From: Bacteroidota bacterium
GTDB lineage: Bacteria; Bacteroidota; Bacteroidia; Chitinophagales; Chitinophagaceae
Assembly: GCA_947441205.1 (NCBI GenBank)
Contig: CANETM010000088.1
Coordinates: 1 to 6,689, forward strand
DNA: 6,689 nucleotides
Direction of reading: 5' to 3'
Shown: positions 5,789 to 6,689 of the stretch, one piece after another
Position numbering within the stretch: the first letter of the stretch is position 1
How the letters are laid out: the number at the start of each line of letters is the position of its first letter
Made by a program: the position numbers and the translations under genes
Notes under the pieces: generated by a model
What the model saw: only the letters and a program-made list of their open reading frames with translations
Databases searched by the model: none
Told to the model about the DNA's origin: nothing

Positions 5789-6436
5789 ATGTTTAGTGTT
5801 ATTTATTTAGAACAGAAAGTACTTAATCGAAACGCATTTAGTTTAGCCATTGAACAACAAGCGGATTGCAAGGTCATATATGAATGTGGTGATATACAAC
5901 CCTTTTTAAATTTTGTACAGGAACAGCCCACCCACCCCAATTTATGCATCCTATCTGATTGTTTCCATTACGCACAATTAACAATTATTATCAAAGCCAT
6001 TAAGTCAAAAAGTAAACATGCCTATATTTTATTAAAATCAGATGCAAAATTTATGAAAGGCATTTGTTTTTTATTGAAAAATGGATTGGATGGCGTGTTT
6101 TTTACTGACGAGCCAATTATTGATTTTAAAAACTGTGTTCTTAATCGAACAAGATTCAAAATGTCAGCAGACAAATTAAAATTAATCACCACCAATAAAA
6201 TGAGTGAGTTTGATATTAAAACGCTACAGTATAATCAAACACCATTAACCAACAATGAAATTGAATTCATACAGGCATGTGCAAAGGATCAAAGCTATGA
6301 AGAGGTAGCAAAAGAATTACAAAAAAGTGTCAATACAATTTATGGATATCGGGATCGAATTTTTAAAAAGTTACAGGTAAAACAAAGGACCGCCATGGTG
6401 ATGACGGCCCTTAAAAGAAATTATATCGACTTGTAA
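5789..6436 (+). CDS. LuxR/NarL-type response-regulator-like transcription factor with degenerate receiver
   Basis: The C-terminal part is a clear LuxR/GerE helix-turn-helix DNA-binding domain: PLTNNEIEFIQACAKDQ, then SYEEVAKELQKSVNTIYG with the recognition helix, then RDRIFKKLQVKQRTAMV (about 152-207 from the ATG at 5789). The first ~120 residues have receiver-like alternation: a beta strand FSVIYLEQ, a region ending ILSDCF with Asp57 at the usual phosphoacceptor position, and GLDGVFFTDEP near the last strand. The usual acidic pair (DD) reads Leu-Glu, the conserved Ser/Thr position reads Lys or lies off register, and the conserved Lys after the last strand is Thr. Phosphorylation-dependent switching is therefore doubtful. 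No histidine kinase is adjacent, so the signal and targets are unknown. The frame extends to an ATG at 5762, adding nine residues before the first receiver strand. I chose 5789 because that strand normally starts within a few residues of the N-terminus (215 residues in total). Confidence 0.85.
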   Translation: MFSVIYLEQKVLNRNAFSLAIEQQADCKVIYECGDIQPFLNFVQEQPTHPNLCILSDCFHYAQLTIIIKAIKSKSKHAYILLKSDAKFMKGICFLLKNGLDGVFFTDEPIIDFKNCVLNRTRFKMSADKLKLITTNKMSEFDIKTLQYNQTPLTNNEIEFIQACAKDQSYEEVAKELQKSVNTIYGYRDRIFKKLQVKQRTAMVMTALKRNYIDL

Positions 6437-6462
6437 ATCTATATTTATTATAAGTATGCCAT

Positions 6463-6491
6463 AAAAAAGCGTCTCTTGTAGGAGACGCTTT
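6463..6491 (-). terminator. Intrinsic terminator of the korB-like gene (possibly shared)
   Basis: A perfect 10-bp inverted repeat (AAAGCGTCTC at 6466-6475, GAGACGCTTT at 6482-6491) with a 6-base loop TTGTAG forms a stable hairpin. On the minus strand it starts 6 bp after the korB stop codon and is followed by a run of six T (complement of 6463-6468, overlapping the stem foot), the classical layout. On the plus strand it lies about 30 bp after the LuxR-type gene but is followed only by TTTC, so it would end that transcript less well. Confidence 0.85.
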
Positions 6492-6497
6492 CAAAAA

Positions 6498-6689
6498 CTA
6501 TTTTATTTCCCAAGTCTCGCGACCACGAATTAATTTATCTAAATCACCAGGGCCTTTTGCAAGTGCCTCTTGTAATTGCAATGCCATCATATCCTCATAA
6601 CAAGGACGGTCAGCTGTAAAGAATACACCAAAAGGACGAGGGAAAACTGCACCTTCTTCCGATGGGTTATCAAATAAACGAGTTAATAC
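6498..6689 (-). CDS. korB: 2-oxoacid:ferredoxin oxidoreductase beta subunit, C-terminal end (5' part outside window)
   Basis: The minus strand is open from the right edge to a TAG at 6498-6500, giving the last 63 residues of a protein. It contains NPSEEGAVFPRPFGVFFTAD (8-27), RPCYEDMM (28-35), then KGPGDLDKLIRG (45-56) and the final RETWEIK. This matches the C-terminal tail of beta subunits of 2-oxoglutarate (or related 2-oxoacid):ferredoxin oxidoreductases, where a PxPxGVF motif, RPxYED, GDLxxLL and a terminal Trp are characteristic. The full protein (about 330-350 residues) binds thiamine diphosphate and an iron-sulfur cluster and, with its alpha subunit, converts 2-oxoglutarate and CoA to succinyl-CoA while reducing ferredoxin. 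The alpha subunit gene is expected just upstream, beyond the right edge. The catalytic region is not visible, so substrate specificity is inferred from the tail alone. Confidence 0.78.
   Translation of the reverse strand, partial: VLTRLFDNPSEEGAVFPRPFGVFFTADRPCYEDMMALQLQEALAKGPGDLDKLIRGRETWEIK

Noticed and set aside
1..6689. A novel defence, mobile or biosynthetic system
   Set aside because: All substantial frames are accounted for by housekeeping enzymes and one regulator. No integrase, transposase, CRISPR repeat, tRNA-linked attachment site or compositional island is visible.

Overview
The window looks like ordinary chromosomal housekeeping DNA from an aerobic member of the Bacteroidota, probably near Chitinophagaceae or Sphingobacteriia. 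Four things point there. The DNA is AT-rich. Shine-Dalgarno sequences are absent and starts are preceded by A/T-rich leaders. A perfect Bacteroidota-type -7 box (TAnnTTTG) lies upstream of the heme A synthase gene. The CarB and RNase HII sequences read like bacteroidete family members. The placement is inference from remembered family sequences, not a search.

Layout, left to right. (1) The 3' part of a plus-strand carB-type gene encodes only the N-terminal (carboxyphosphate) half of the carbamoyl-phosphate synthase large subunit and stops cleanly at the inter-half linker. (2) A plus-strand gene encodes the C-terminal half of a split transketolase, with no N-terminal partner beside it. (3) Converging on it, 7 bp away, is a minus-strand pair, ctaA then pdxH (heme A synthase and PNP/PMP oxidase), separated by 29 bp that contain a tandem copy of the 3' end of ctaA. 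(4) Divergent from ctaA is rnhB (RNase HII, plus strand). (5) Convergent with rnhB is a minus-strand YrdC/YciO-family gene. (6) Divergent from that is a LuxR-type regulator with a degenerate receiver domain (plus strand). (7) A strong hairpin terminator follows, serving mainly the minus-strand gene that enters from the right edge, the 3' end of a 2-oxoacid:ferredoxin oxidoreductase beta subunit (korB-like).

The genes cover pyrimidine/arginine precursor synthesis, the pentose phosphate pathway, PLP synthesis, respiratory heme A, RNA/DNA hybrid repair and 2-oxoacid oxidation. Apart from the likely ctaA-pdxH operon they are not a functional cluster, and strand changes are frequent. I see no mobile element, CRISPR array, tRNA, rRNA or defence system, and no convincing undescribed multi-gene system. 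The points most worth checking are the carB gene that ends at the domain junction, the orphan transketolase half beside it, the regulator with a degenerate phosphorylation pocket, and the YciO-like protein that lacks the TsaC/Sua5 signature.
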